Assembly (NCBI RefSeq): GCF_023702065.1
Contig: NZ_QFDM01000003.1
Location: 124,001 to 188,000 of the forward strand
DNA from: Methanoculleus oceani
Lineage (GTDB): Archaea; Halobacteriota; Methanomicrobia; Methanomicrobiales; Methanoculleaceae
Direction of reading: 5' to 3'
Length of the DNA stretch: 64,000 nt
Every line of letters starts with the position of its first letter. Positions within the stretch are counted from its first letter, which is position 1. This document shows positions 7,269-16,285 of this stretch, one piece after another. Under the pieces are notes generated by a model. It made no database searches. It was given only the letters and a program-made list of their open reading frames with translations, and was not told the DNA's origin. A program made the translations under genes and the position numbers.

Positions 7269-8969
7269 TCAGGCGGTCTCGATCTTCGACTCGCTCTCGA
7301 GACCGAGCTCCTCGATCGCCGCGTCCCGCATCTTGAACTTCATGATCTTGCCCGAGACCGTCATCGGGAAGTCGTCGACGAACTTGACGTAGCGCGGTAT
7401 CTTGTAGTGCGCAATCTTGCCGCGGCAGAACTCCTTCACCTCTTCCTCCGTGAGGACCACGCCGTTGTCGGGCTTGATCCAGGCCATCAGCTCCTCGCCG
7501 TACTTCTGGTCCGGCACCCCGATCACGTAGACGTCGGCGATCGACGGGTGATTGTGGAGGAACTCCTCGATCTCGCGCGGGTAGATGTTCTCACCGCCGC
7601 GGATCACCATGTCCTTCAAGCGCCCGACGATCTTGACGTAGTCCTCCTCGTCCATCGTCCCGAGGTCGCCGGTGTGGTTCCAGCCGTGCTCGTCGATCGT
7701 CGCCCGGGTGGCGTTCGGGTTGTTGTAGTAGCACCGCATCACGCAGTAGCCCCGGGCGCAGATCTCGCCGGTCTCCCCCCGGGGGAGGATCTTCTTCGTG
7801 TTCGGGTCGATGATCTTGATCTCGGTGTGCGGGAACGGCCTGCCCACAGTGGAGACGCGCCGCTCTAGGGGGTCCACGGTCGTCGTCATCGTGACGCCGG
7901 GGGAGGTCTCCGTCTGCCCGTAGACGATCACGATCTCGGACATGTTCATCTTCTTGTTGACCTCCCGCATCACCTCGGTCGGGCAGGGCGACCCGGCCAT
8001 GATCCCGGTCCGCAGCGTTTCCAGCCGGTACTTCGGGAAGTCCGGGTGGGAGAGCTCGGCGATGAACATCGTCGGCACGCCGTGGACCGCCGTGCACCGC
8101 TCGTCCTGCACGGCTTTGAGGACCGCTTCGGGGCTGAAGACCGGCGCAGGCAGGACCATCGCGGCGCCGTGGGTGACGCTCGCCATGTTCGAGAGGACCA
8201 TGCCGAAACAGTGGTAGAACGGCACCGGGATGCAGAGCCGGTCCTCGTGGGTGAACTTCATCCCCTCGCCGATGATGAAGCCGTTATTCAGGATGTTGTG
8301 GTGGGTCAGGACGACGCCCTTCGGGAACCCGGTGGTCCCGCTGGTGTACTGGATGTTGACCGCGTCATCGAAGTCGAGCGACTCCTCGCGCTCCCGGAGC
8401 TCGCCGGGGGTGATGAGGTCGGCCTTCTCGTGGAGGTCGTCCCAGGTGTACATGCCGTTGTAGGGAATGTCGCCGAGGAAGACGACGTTCTTTAAGAACG
8501 GGAACTTGTCGCTGTGGATCCGGCCCGGCTTCGCCTCGAACGCCTCGGGGCAGGACTCGTAGAACATGCCGACGTAGTCGGAGGTCTTGAACCGCCCCTG
8601 GATGAAGAGCGTCTGGACCTCGGACTGTTTGACGGCGTACTCGAACTCGTAGGTCCGGTACGCCGGGTTGATGTTCACCATGATGGCGCCGATCTTTGCC
8701 GTGGCGAACTGGACAAGCACCCATTCCGCGTAGTTCAGCGCCCATATGGCGACCCGGTCCCCACGCTCCACGTCGAGCGCCATGAGGGCGCGTGCCAGGG
8801 TGTCGACGCGCTCGAGAAACTCCGCATAGGTCCACCGGATATTCTGGTGGATGGAGACGAGTGCGTCGCTATCCGGGTGCGCCGCTGCTATACGGTTCAG
8901 CATTTCACCAATGGTGATGCCGAGCAGGGGTATCTGCGAGTTCCCACACGCGTAACTGCCCTCAACCAT
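7269..8969 (-). CDS. AMP-forming acyl-CoA synthetase (fatty-acid CoA ligase type)
   Basis: A 566-residue ANL-superfamily adenylating enzyme that activates a carboxylic acid with ATP and CoA. It shows the P-loop YTSGTTGFPKG near residue 220, VYGQTETSPG, the TGDLG motif, the hinge GRLKDMVIRGGENIYPREIEE, and the C-terminal catalytic Lys in SGKIMKFKMR. The length fits medium/long-chain acyl-CoA synthetases of the FadD/AcsM type. The start ATG lies 25-30 nt below a TATA-like CATATAACC (8993-9000) with no ribosome site, suggesting a leaderless mRNA. The natural acid is unknown; in methanogens such enzymes may activate short or branched acids. Confidence 0.88.
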   Translation of the reverse strand: MVEGSYACGNSQIPLLGITIGEMLNRIAAAHPDSDALVSIHQNIRWTYAEFLERVDTLARALMALDVERGDRVAIWALNYAEWVLVQFATAKIGAIMVNINPAYRTYEFEYAVKQSEVQTLFIQGRFKTSDYVGMFYESCPEAFEAKPGRIHSDKFPFLKNVVFLGDIPYNGMYTWDDLHEKADLITPGELREREESLDFDDAVNIQYTSGTTGFPKGVVLTHHNILNNGFIIGEGMKFTHEDRLCIPVPFYHCFGMVLSNMASVTHGAAMVLPAPVFSPEAVLKAVQDERCTAVHGVPTMFIAELSHPDFPKYRLETLRTGIMAGSPCPTEVMREVNKKMNMSEIVIVYGQTETSPGVTMTTTVDPLERRVSTVGRPFPHTEIKIIDPNTKKILPRGETGEICARGYCVMRCYYNNPNATRATIDEHGWNHTGDLGTMDEEDYVKIVGRLKDMVIRGGENIYPREIEEFLHNHPSIADVYVIGVPDQKYGEELMAWIKPDNGVVLTEEEVKEFCRGKIAHYKIPRYVKFVDDFPMTVSGKIMKFKMRDAAIEELGLESESKIETA

Positions 8970-9026
8970 TCTATATAAATGAGTAGCGGTACGGTTATAT
9001 GATTACTGGTTTTTTCCAGCGTAACC

Positions 9027-9034
9027 CTTATACC
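9027..9034 (+). promoter_or_regulatory. TATA box of tRNA-Trp
   Basis: CTTATACC preceded by AACC, centred about 31 bp before the first tRNA nucleotide, the usual archaeal spacing for a start a few bases upstream of the mature 5' end. Confidence 0.6.
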
Positions 9035-9061
9035 GCATGGCGTCAACAATATGGAGGACGG

Positions 9062-9215
9062 GGGGTCGTGGCCTAGTCCGGAATGGCGACGGGCTCCAGC
9101 GGTCTTTGCACGTGATGAACAATGGGTCTCCTGATTGAGAGATGATGACCCGTTGGAGCACTGATGCATGTTCGGAGAGACCCGTCGATCGTGAGTTCAA
9201 ATCTCACCGACCCCA
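9062..9215 (+). tRNA. tRNA-Trp (CCA anticodon) with 80-nt intron
   Basis: The acceptor GGGGTCG/CGACCCC, anticodon stem ACGGG/CCCGT and T arm GTGAG-TTCAAAT-CTCAC are intact, and the anticodon CCA is at 9096-9098. The intron begins after G37 (9099) and runs 9100-9179; A38 at 9180 starts the second exon. This is the canonical archaeal intron position, removed by the splicing endonuclease at a bulge-helix-bulge. The discriminator is A and CCA is not encoded. Confidence 0.93.
9100..9179 (+). ncRNA. intronic box C/D guide RNA in pre-tRNA-Trp
   Basis: The intron contains a C box GTGATGA (9112-9118), D' CTGA (9131-9134), C' ATGATGA (9142-9148) and D CTGA (9161-9164). Applying the N+5 rule, the D guide TGGAGC pairs with GCTCCA and places C34 opposite the fifth base; the D' guide GGGTCTC pairs with GAGACCC and targets C39. 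Both targets lie across the exon-intron junctions, as in the known euryarchaeal tRNA-Trp system in which the intron directs 2'-O-methylation of its own pre-tRNA at positions 34 and 39. The flanking TGCA/TGCA bases can form the terminal stem. Confidence 0.9.
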
Positions 9216-9256
9216 CATTCTCATGACGTTTATTCGATACCGCAGGGTATCTCCGG

Positions 9257-9831
9257 TCATTCCGCCTTCTTCTCCTCCTCGGCGGCAGCCGCGGCCCGGT
9301 TGAGATCGCTCTCGCGGTAGGTGAGCGCCGATATGTCGCCGTCGCTCTCGATGTAGGCGACCCGCACCTTCTCGATTCCATCGATACCTCTTGCACGGAG
9401 TGCGACGGTTCATTAGAACCGGAGCTTGAGCACTCGAAGAGTGCGAGCCGCTCGACGAGATCCTCGCGGGTCATCAGTTCCCTTTTGAGGCTCCGTTCGA
9501 TGACCCGGCCGTTCTCGATCACCTTGAGCGCTCCCGGGGAGACGATGCTGCGGATCCGCCGGCTTTTGTACTGCCCGACGGAGACGAGCACCGAGAGGAA
9601 GAGAAGCGTCGATGCGCTGACCAGCCCGGCAAGGAGCGATTCGTCGCCCGCGGTGAGTGCCTCCGAGATGCTTTCGGATATGATCAGCAGGAGGATCAGG
9701 TAAAAGGGCGTCAGCTGCCCGAACTCGTGCCTGCCGATGACCCGCATGACAAGCAGAAGGAAGAAGTAGATCACGGCCGCCCGGAGGATGAGTTCGGGGA
9801 GCGGCGTCTGGAGGACGAAGAGTTCCGACAT
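9257..9831 (-). pseudogene. YetF/DUF421 membrane protein, disrupted by 41-bp insertion
   Basis: The first part encodes a DUF421 (YetF-type) protein: three membrane helices (YFFLLLVMRVIG, FYLILLLIISESIS, LVSASTLLFLSVLVSV) followed by the soluble region SPGALKVIENGRVIERSLKRELMTREDLVERLAL. The frame is then lost. The natural C-terminus continues in another frame as LRARGIDGIEKVRVAYIESDGD and ends at the TGA at 9257-9259. The break coincides with a 41-bp insertion between direct repeats of GAGTGC (9398-9403 and 9439-9444); removing one unit restores a continuous family-like protein. The insert is a copy of the palindromic repeat family found elsewhere in the window. An alternative frame continues to 9073, but it runs through tRNA-Trp and looks like noise. 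Confidence 0.85.
9398..9448 (+). repeat. modular palindromic repeat, copy A (inside yetF-like gene)
   Basis: GCGAC, then hairpin GGTTC-ATTA-GAACC, then GGAGCTTGAG, then hairpin CACTC-GAA-GAGTG, then CGAG. This is one complete module of the family also seen near 16.5, 42.8 and 58.4 kb. It is flanked by 6-bp direct repeats and causes the frameshift in the surrounding gene. Confidence 0.8.
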
Positions 9832-10077
9832 GGTGGGCGTGGGTGATCCGGGACCGGATTATACCTTTCCCCGTTTTGAGGGGGTTCACGCCCGGTGCAG
9901 GGGTACGGCAGGGAACCTTTGCACACGAAACCCCGCCGTGGAGACGTGCACAGTCGACAGTACGCAGATAGGGCCTGCCTCTCAAACAGGATGTTCTGCG
10001 CTTAATGGTATCGATCGAACCGGGAGGTCTTTAATACCTGTTTCACCAATATTTCAGCACTATCTGAGGGCACGCAT

Positions 10078-11259
10078 ATGTATCTCATCGGTGAAGCATT
10101 GGTTGGAGACGGCGCAGAACTTGCGCACATAGATCTGATAATGGGAAACAAAGAGGGCGCGGTAGGACAGGCGTTTGCGAACTCCATCTCGCAGCTCTCG
10201 AAGGGGCACACGCCGCTCCTCGCGGTCATCAGGCCGAACCTGCCGACGAAGCCCTCGACGCTCATCATCCCGAAGGTTACCTTAAAGAAGGAGTATCAGG
10301 TGAACCAGATGTTCGGGCCCGTCCAGGCCGCGGTGGCGAAGGCCGTCGCCGACGCGGTCGAGGAGGGCGTCTTTGAGGGGCTCGACATCGAGGACATCGT
10401 GATCATGGCGAGCGTCTTCGTCCACCCCACCGCAGAGGACTACAACAAGATCTACCGGTTCAACTACGGCGCGATGAAACTCGCGCTCCGCCGGGCCCTC
10501 GACCGGTTCCCCGACGTAGATACGCTCCTGCACGAGAAGGACCGGGCGGCCCACGCGGTCATGGGATTCAAGGTCCAGCGCCTCTGGAATCCGCCGTACC
10601 TCCAGGTCGCGATGGACCTCGTCGACAGAAACCACATGAACAGGGTTCTCACTGAACTGCCCACGAACGACCACCTGATCATCGAGGCCGGGACACCCCT
10701 GATCAAGAAGTTCGGCCTCTCGATCATCTCCGAGATCCGCGCACTCCGCCCGAACGCGTTCATCGTCGCCGACCTCAAAACGCTCGACACGGGCAACCTC
10801 GAGGCCCGGATGACCGCCGACGCCGGCGCCGATGCCGTCGTGATCTCCGGCCTTGCGCCCCTCTCCACCATCGAGAAGGCGATCGAGGACACCCGGAAGA
10901 CCGGCATCTACACCGTGGTCGACATGCTCAACGTCAAAGACCCCGTCGCCGTCGTCAAGCAGCTGAAGGTGAAGCCGGACGTCGTGGAGCTGCACCGGGG
11001 CATCGACGTCGAGGAGACCGCGTACGCCTGGGGCGACATCCCCGCGATCAAGAAGGCGGGCGGCGAGCGGCTGCTGGTCGCGACGGCAGGCGGCATCAGA
11101 CAGGACGTCGTGAAGGACGCGCTCAAGGCAGGCGCCGACATTCTGGTCGTCGGCCGCGCCATCACCGCGAGCAAGAACATCCAGCACGCGGCCGAAGAGT
11201 TCCTCGAGGAACTGAGCACCGAAGAGATCGACCAGTTCAGAATTATGACCGACTTCTGA
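10078..11259 (+). CDS. fae-hps: bifunctional formaldehyde-activating enzyme / hexulose-6-phosphate synthase
   Basis: A 393-residue fusion. Residues 1-160 are Fae (5,6,7,8-tetrahydromethanopterin hydro-lyase), with the active-site His17 in AHIDLIMG, and condense formaldehyde with tetrahydromethanopterin. Residues 165-393 are a TIM-barrel 3-hexulose-6-phosphate synthase of the OMPDC superfamily, with FIVADLKTLDTGNLEARM and the phosphate-binding ATAGGI and VVGRAIT. In methanogens that lack the oxidative pentose route it makes ribulose 5-phosphate by the reverse RuMP path and traps the released formaldehyde. A TATA-like TTTAATAC (10032-10039) lies 45 nt before the ATG. A T-run follows the stop. 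Confidence 0.95.
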   Translation: MYLIGEALVGDGAELAHIDLIMGNKEGAVGQAFANSISQLSKGHTPLLAVIRPNLPTKPSTLIIPKVTLKKEYQVNQMFGPVQAAVAKAVADAVEEGVFEGLDIEDIVIMASVFVHPTAEDYNKIYRFNYGAMKLALRRALDRFPDVDTLLHEKDRAAHAVMGFKVQRLWNPPYLQVAMDLVDRNHMNRVLTELPTNDHLIIEAGTPLIKKFGLSIISEIRALRPNAFIVADLKTLDTGNLEARMTADAGADAVVISGLAPLSTIEKAIEDTRKTGIYTVVDMLNVKDPVAVVKQLKVKPDVVELHRGIDVEETAYAWGDIPAIKKAGGERLLVATAGGIRQDVVKDALKAGADILVVGRAITASKNIQHAAEEFLEELSTEEIDQFRIMTDF

Positions 11260-11279
11260 GTCGGCCATGGCAACGATAT

Positions 11280-11297
11280 TTAAAAAACCTTTTTTTA
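11280..11297 (+). terminator. T-run after fae-hps
   Basis: TTTAAAAAACCTTTTTTTAG, 20 nt after the stop codon; an archaeal-style oligo-T terminator without a strong hairpin. Confidence 0.4.
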
Positions 11298-12100
11298 GCC
11301 GTGAACCTCTCCCCTGTGACGATAACATGTCGGGGTGCATAAAGCGGCATTCGTTTAACCCATTTGTTCCATTACCCCTCATGGGGCACTATCCGGCCCT
11401 GCCGCTGGCCCGGGTCCATAATGCGGGTGTGCTGAAACCCCGCTGCATCTGGTATCGCTTTGCTGCACCATGTCAACCAATATCTGGTTCCTCGAACGCG
11501 ATTCAAGCCATATCGGAATTTTCAACTCCCCTTTCGTGTGGGATAGATCATCTACAAAAGCGAATCCACCCATATCAGCAAAATAAGCCAGAGGATTTTT
11601 ATTTTTATTATATTATACATCAAACACAATCAGATATGCAAACAAATATATAATTGGACACATAATTTCCTCCTCTGTCCTCTGATGGGACGGATAGGTC
11701 AAGCGGGGATCGATCGTGAATATAACCAAATTTTCGTTCTTTTCACCAGCCCTCTGCCACAGCAGGTGGTGCCACTACACTATTTGGCTCCACCACCGTG
11801 CTCGCGCCAGTTTCTCCACGGCTTCCTGATCTTGGACCGCAGCCGCACCGCTGCTGCCCGCCTGCACTCCGTCCGTTCGACGAGACATGAAACGCGGATG
11901 AATATGGCTGTCTGAGGAGCAGGCCCGCAGGGTGTGGGAACTCCCCTGGAGGTATTCGGTCGGCGTGAGGAATGAACGGAACCCGGCGCAGTGCCGCCGG
12001 GTTTCCTCCTTCGCGTCGCCGTTTTCCCGGGAATAAGAGGATGCACGAAGCCCAGCGACCGGAGGCTCCGTCAGGCGGCTCGATTAAGGAGGTATGAAGC
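11298..12100. other. long intergenic region, no supported gene
   Basis: About 800 bp without a convincing coding sequence on either strand. The predicted frames have no recognisable domains and poor codon use. An A+T-rich patch (11580-11665) contains the TATA-like AAATATATAATT at 11644-11655, about 450 nt before the next gene, so an untranslated RNA or a long leader is possible. A ribosome site, AAGGAGGT, at 12088-12095 belongs to the next gene. The middle part (11400-11580) could be a decayed gene, but no family was recognised. Confidence 0.45.
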
Positions 12101-13855
12101 ATGAAAGTGCATGTGATGGCAGGAGCGCTCCTGCTGCTTCTTGCCGTCGCCGTGCTGGCAGCGCCGGTTGCGGCGGCGGAGGAGTATGTATTTGTGACGA
12201 AGTGGGGATCAGAGGGGTCAGGTGAGGGGGAGTTTAGAAACCCAAACGATGTCGCCGTGGACGCTGCCGGCAACATCTATGTGGCTGACTACAGCAACCA
12301 CCGCATTCAGTTGTTCGATTCAAATGAGAACTTCCTCGGGCAGTGGGGATCATACGGGTCTGGCGACGGACAACTGATCCAACCCATTAGTATTGCCTTT
12401 GACGCTGCTGGCAACGTCTATGTGGTCGAGGCTGATAATCACCGCATTCAGGTGTTCGATCCCAGTGGGTACTCCCTCAGTATCTGGGGATCATACGGAT
12501 CTGGTGACGGGCAGTTTGTGAGGCCCGGGGGTATTGCCGTTGACAATGCCGGCAATTTTTATGTAGCCGATAGTTGGAACCACCGCGTCCAGAAATTCGA
12601 TTCCAGTGGGAACTTCCTCGCTATATTGGGCTCACAGGGGTCTGGCGACGGGCAATTTGGGTCTCCGATTGACGTTGCCGTGGACGCGGCCGACAACATT
12701 TATGTGACAGACTGGGAACTCAACTGCATCCAGAAGTTCGACTCCAACGGCGCTTTCCTCAGCAAGTGGGGATCATCAGGATCCGAAAATGGGCAGTTTT
12801 ATCACCCATATGGCGTTGATGTCGACGCTGCAGGTGATATCTACGTGACTGATTGGGACGGCAACCGCATCCAGAAGTTCGATTCAAATGGCATCTTCCT
12901 CACGAAATGGGGTTCATTTGGGTCTGATGACGGAAAATTTAGAACCCCGTGCGGTATTACCGTTGACGCTGCTGGCAACGTCTATGTGGCTGATTTCTAC
13001 AACAACCGCATCCAGAAGTTCGCCCCCATCCCCATACCGACAATCGCCGGGATCATTCCCGACTCCGGCCCCAACACCGGCCCCGTGAGCATCACCGACC
13101 TCTCCGGCACCGGGTTTATCGACGGCGCGACCGTGAAACTCACCAGGGCAGGCGAGGCGGAGATCGTAGCAACCGATGTCTCCGTCGTCTCCTCAACACA
13201 GATCACCTGCACGCTGGACCTGACCGGCGCTGCCGTGGGTTCCTGGAACGTCGTGGTGGCGAACCCCGGAGGCCAGCCCGTCACCCTGGCGGACGGGTTT
13301 TCCGTGACAGAAGCCGCGAACAGCCCGCCCGGGGTCACGACGGTGACGGCGCCCACAGACCCCCAGCTCCCGGGAAGCCTGATCCAGGCTACCGGCACGT
13401 TCACCGATCCTGATGAAGGGGATTCGCATACGGCGCTATGGGCCTGGGGTGACGGAGTAACGAGCGAAGGGCCGGTGGACGAGGCAACGGGTACCGTCAC
13501 CGGCTCGCACACCTACACCGCGCCCGGGACCTATATGATCACCCTGACCGTGACGGACAGCGAAGGCGCTTCGGGCTCCGGGACCGCAACCATCACCGTG
13601 CAGACGCCTGCCGAAGCGACAGCGGATCTGATCGAGCAGGTGGAGAGCCTCGAACTACCGGGCGGGATTGGAAATGGCCTTACCGTTAAACTGGATAATG
13701 CCATCGTGGTGCTGGACAGCGGAAACGAGCATGCAGCCAGCAACTATCTCAGTGCCTTCATTAACCAGGTGAAGGCGCAGAAAGACAAGAAACTGACCGC
13801 CGAAGATGCCGACGCCCTGATCGCCATGGCGCAGAGGATTATCGACAGCATTTAG
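12101..13855 (+). CDS. secreted NHL-repeat / IPT-TIG / PKD surface protein
   Basis: 584 residues. Signal peptide at 1-25 (ALLLLLAVAVLAAPVAAA); then six NHL blade repeats (about 28-305) of the form GNIYVADYSNHRIQLFDSNG with a GSGDGQF connector; an IPT/TIG immunoglobulin-like domain (about 308-390, PTIAGIIPDSGPNTG); a PKD domain (about 395-500) containing WAWGDGVTS and HTYTAPGTYMITLTVTD; and a C-terminal helical module of about 70 residues (LTVKLDNAIVVL, AASNYLSAFINQV) resembling the FIMAH-type domain of surface proteins. It probably sits outside the cell in adhesion or matrix interactions. AAGGAGGT 6 nt before the ATG supports the start. A T-run, ACTTTTTTTCG, follows at about 13888. Confidence 0.85.
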   Translation: MKVHVMAGALLLLLAVAVLAAPVAAAEEYVFVTKWGSEGSGEGEFRNPNDVAVDAAGNIYVADYSNHRIQLFDSNENFLGQWGSYGSGDGQLIQPISIAFDAAGNVYVVEADNHRIQVFDPSGYSLSIWGSYGSGDGQFVRPGGIAVDNAGNFYVADSWNHRVQKFDSSGNFLAILGSQGSGDGQFGSPIDVAVDAADNIYVTDWELNCIQKFDSNGAFLSKWGSSGSENGQFYHPYGVDVDAAGDIYVTDWDGNRIQKFDSNGIFLTKWGSFGSDDGKFRTPCGITVDAAGNVYVADFYNNRIQKFAPIPIPTIAGIIPDSGPNTGPVSITDLSGTGFIDGATVKLTRAGEAEIVATDVSVVSSTQITCTLDLTGAAVGSWNVVVANPGGQPVTLADGFSVTEAANSPPGVTTVTAPTDPQLPGSLIQATGTFTDPDEGDSHTALWAWGDGVTSEGPVDEATGTVTGSHTYTAPGTYMITLTVTDSEGASGSGTATITVQTPAEATADLIEQVESLELPGGIGNGLTVKLDNAIVVLDSGNEHAASNYLSAFINQVKAQKDKKLTAEDADALIAMAQRIIDSI

Positions 13856-14060
13856 GCTGCGAAAGTGCCGGCAGGCTTTCTTACCCACTTTTTTTCGTGC
13901 GAGGGGCTGTGCAACCCGTTGCAGTACCGACTCTCAAAATTGCGACTCGCACGGAAGTCGGCCGGCATCCTTTTCCTTTCCGGGGCCTGAGGAGGGCGGG
14001 CTTTTGATAGCCTGTGCTTAAGGGCGTTTTTAAAAATAGGGTTTTCGGCAGGACCTTGTC

Positions 14061-15143
14061 TCACGCCTTCTCTTCCAGGTGGATCTTCAGTCCCTCGTTA
14101 TCGACCTCTGTCGCGATCGCGACCCGGAGGCCCGCCGACGCGAGGATTTCCGTAACTTCCTCCTCCGGGCGGCCGGTGATGACCGCGATGGAAGGGCCGA
14201 CCGAACTCATGCCGACGAACTCGAGGCCGGCGTCGCGGAGCGCCGCCATGTAGCGGTAGATCTCGAACCCGTGGTGCTCGACCTCGGCGCGTTTCGAACC
14301 CCGGAACTCGATCTCCCAGATGACGTCGCCGGCTTTCCGGAGGTCGCCCCGTTCCAGCGCAGGGATGAGGTCCATCAGAACGAGGTAGGACTTCAGCTCG
14401 CGGTCGCGGTAGTCGAGGGTCCGGGCCTTGTTCATCAGGAGGTCGAACTCCTTCTCCCCCGCCGACGAGATCTCGGAGGACGGAATGGCGATGTAGACTT
14501 TCTTGCCCTCGGCAAAGGCGTGCCGGTAGATGAGCGCCAGTTCGTCGCCCATCACCACCATGCCGCCGTGGGTGCTCGCGGCAGGCCCGACGCCGGTCTC
14601 GAACCCGAACGCGACGCTCCCGGCCACCGTCTCCTCGACGAAGTTGCAGCCGAGGAGGAGGCGGAGCTGGTCGCTCGTCAGCGGCGAGCCCACCGCGGTG
14701 TTGAGGGCGTTTGCGACCGCGATCAGGATGGTGCTCGTCGACCCGAGCCCCACGTGCTCGTACATGTGGTCGCGGGCACGGATCCGGAACCCTCCCTTGT
14801 AGCCGACGACTTGCCTGAAGGCCTCCACGAAGTGCCGGAGGATCGGTTCGCGGGAGTAATCGATCTCGATTCCCGATGCCGTGCATTCGACCTCGGCGGT
14901 GCAGTAGACTCCGATGGCAAACCCGATGCCGCCCCCGCCGGGACGGTCCGGGGAGAACCGGTTCATGTCGAGCACGGTGAGGTGAATCCTCGCCGGGGCG
15001 CGGACGACGACGGTGCCGAAGACCGGTTCAAGCCGGTACTCCTTCCGGAGGCCGCACGGCCGGATATTCTCGCCGGGGGAAAAGGAGGAGAACTCGTATT
15101 CGACGAGGTCGAGATCCCCGCCCCGGATCTTCATTATGGGCAT
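14061..15143 (-). CDS. beta-ribofuranosylaminobenzene 5'-phosphate synthase (GHMP family)
   Basis: Catalyses the first committed step of methanopterin synthesis, joining PRPP to 4-hydroxybenzoate or aminobenzoate with loss of CO2 where applicable. 360 residues with GHMP features: VRAPARIHLTVLDM near residue 50, a GGGGIGFA glycine-rich stretch, and EHVGLGSTSTILIAVANAL, the phosphate-binding loop. The C-terminal MSSVGPSIAVI is the third GHMP motif. It is downstream of the DUF2148 protein in the same direction with a 12-bp gap, so likely one transcript. The ATG at 15143 has GAGTGA upstream; an in-frame ATG at 15134 is also possible. Confidence 0.85.
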   Translation of the reverse strand: MPIMKIRGGDLDLVEYEFSSFSPGENIRPCGLRKEYRLEPVFGTVVVRAPARIHLTVLDMNRFSPDRPGGGGIGFAIGVYCTAEVECTASGIEIDYSREPILRHFVEAFRQVVGYKGGFRIRARDHMYEHVGLGSTSTILIAVANALNTAVGSPLTSDQLRLLLGCNFVEETVAGSVAFGFETGVGPAASTHGGMVVMGDELALIYRHAFAEGKKVYIAIPSSEISSAGEKEFDLLMNKARTLDYRDRELKSYLVLMDLIPALERGDLRKAGDVIWEIEFRGSKRAEVEHHGFEIYRYMAALRDAGLEFVGMSSVGPSIAVITGRPEEEVTEILASAGLRVAIATEVDNEGLKIHLEEKA

Positions 15144-15155
15144 GCTGTCACTCGG

Positions 15156-15701
15156 TTAGCGTGTACGGTCAAAGAAGATATCCTTTCCCGATGCCCGGAG
15201 CGGGATCCCGTAGGCGACGCCGCAGCCCTCCAGCCACCCGAGCGAGAGCGCACCGACACCGACCGAGTACATGACCCGGTTGTCGACGTTGTGGATGCTT
15301 GCGGTCTTCGCCGCGGAACCGACCGCGATTCCGAGATCCGCCATCCTGACGACGCAGTTCGGACCCGAAAACGGGGTGGCCGGCGGATGTCCCTGCGCTT
15401 CGAGCATCTCTGCACAGGTGGCGTAGCCGCACCCGCCGCAGTCGAGGCCCACGGCATCGTGGAGCAGCGACCCGATGAGGAGGCAGGCGTCGCTTGCCGC
15501 GACGTTGCCCGCATCCCTGATGAAGAACCCCACGTTGTGCTTCTCGCCGTACTCCCGCATCGCCTCCGCGAGCGCCGTCTTCTCCTCTCCGGTGACGACC
15601 ATCGTCTTGATGACGTCTATGCCCCGTGCCTTCGGGGCGGTGCGCGCCGAGAGCGCCATCAGCCGGGCGACCATCTCTACGGCTTCCGATTCAAAGGCCA
15701 T
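15156..15701 (-). CDS. DUF2148 ferredoxin-domain protein
   Basis: 181 residues from the ATG at 15701, which opens the conserved [16 protein letters not shown]; a longer frame to 15743 adds only unconserved residues. The DUF2148 family shows [10 protein letters not shown] at the N-terminus and a Cys cluster [15 protein letters not shown] near residues 90-104 likely to bind iron-sulfur; a further Cys lies in SGPNCVVRM. It is common in methanogens and other anaerobes with unknown function. The 12-bp gap to RFAP synthase suggests co-transcription, but no direct role in methanopterin synthesis is established. Confidence 0.8.
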   Translation of the reverse strand: MAFESEAVEMVARLMALSARTAPKARGIDVIKTMVVTGEEKTALAEAMREYGEKHNVGFFIRDAGNVAASDACLLIGSLLHDAVGLDCGGCGYATCAEMLEAQGHPPATPFSGPNCVVRMADLGIAVGSAAKTASIHNVDNRVMYSVGVGALSLGWLEGCGVAYGIPLRASGKDIFFDRTR

Positions 15702-15793
15702 GTGAGTACGTGGCACCGGCCGGGGATAAGGGTATGCCCCCAAGGAGGGACGCCGATACCTTTTTCACAGATCCGCCAGGAGACGGGACTGTC

Positions 15794-16285
15794 ATGGCAC
15801 CGGAGAAGAGCCTCGAGCGCGCCACCTTTGGCGCGGGATGTTTCTGGGGCGTCGAGGAGACGTTCCGGCGCGTGCCGGGCGTCGTGGATACGGCGGTGGG
15901 GTTCATGGGCGGCACCGTCGAGAACCCGACCTACCCCGAGGTCTGCACCGGGAGGACCGGGCACGCAGAGGTCGTGCAGGTGACCTACGACCCCGGCGAG
16001 GTCTCGTACCGGGCACTCCTCGACGTCTTCTGGAACGCCCACGACCCCACCACGCCCAACCGGCAGGGACCCGATATCGGGGCGCAGTACCGGTCGGTGA
16101 TCTTCTACCACACCCCGGAGCAGGAGAAGGAGGCCCGGGCGTCGAAGGAGGAGGCGGACCGATCGGGCAGGTTCAGGCGCCCCATCGTCACCGCCATCGA
16201 GCCCGCGGGGACGTTCTGGCGGGCCGAGGAGTACCACCAGCAGTACTTCGCGAAGCGCGGGGGAGGGCATTGCAGGGTGTGGTAG
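15794..16285 (+). CDS. msrA: peptide-methionine (S)-S-oxide reductase
   Basis: Repairs methionine S-sulfoxide in proteins. 163 residues from the ATG at 15794. The catalytic GCFWG has its Cys at residue 16; other family blocks are [51 protein letters not shown] and a C-terminal [12 protein letters not shown] ending with a Cys in GHCRVW, a candidate recycling residue. Divergent from the DUF2148 gene with about 90 bp between starts. It stands alone. A start further upstream in frame lacks conserved residues. Confidence 0.94.
   Translation: MAPEKSLERATFGAGCFWGVEETFRRVPGVVDTAVGFMGGTVENPTYPEVCTGRTGHAEVVQVTYDPGEVSYRALLDVFWNAHDPTTPNRQGPDIGAQYRSVIFYHTPEQEKEARASKEEADRSGRFRRPIVTAIEPAGTFWRAEEYHQQYFAKRGGGHCRVW

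Noticed and set aside
9073-9256. Continuation of the yetF-like frame through tRNA-Trp
   Set aside because: The residues after the 41-bp insertion do not match the family; the true C-terminus is in another frame.
9398-9444. Programmed frameshift in the yetF-like gene
   Set aside because: The break is a 41-bp insertion with direct repeats, not a slippery site.
11267-11653. 128-residue open frame after fae-hps
   Set aside because: No ribosome site, atypical composition and no similarity recognised; left as intergenic.
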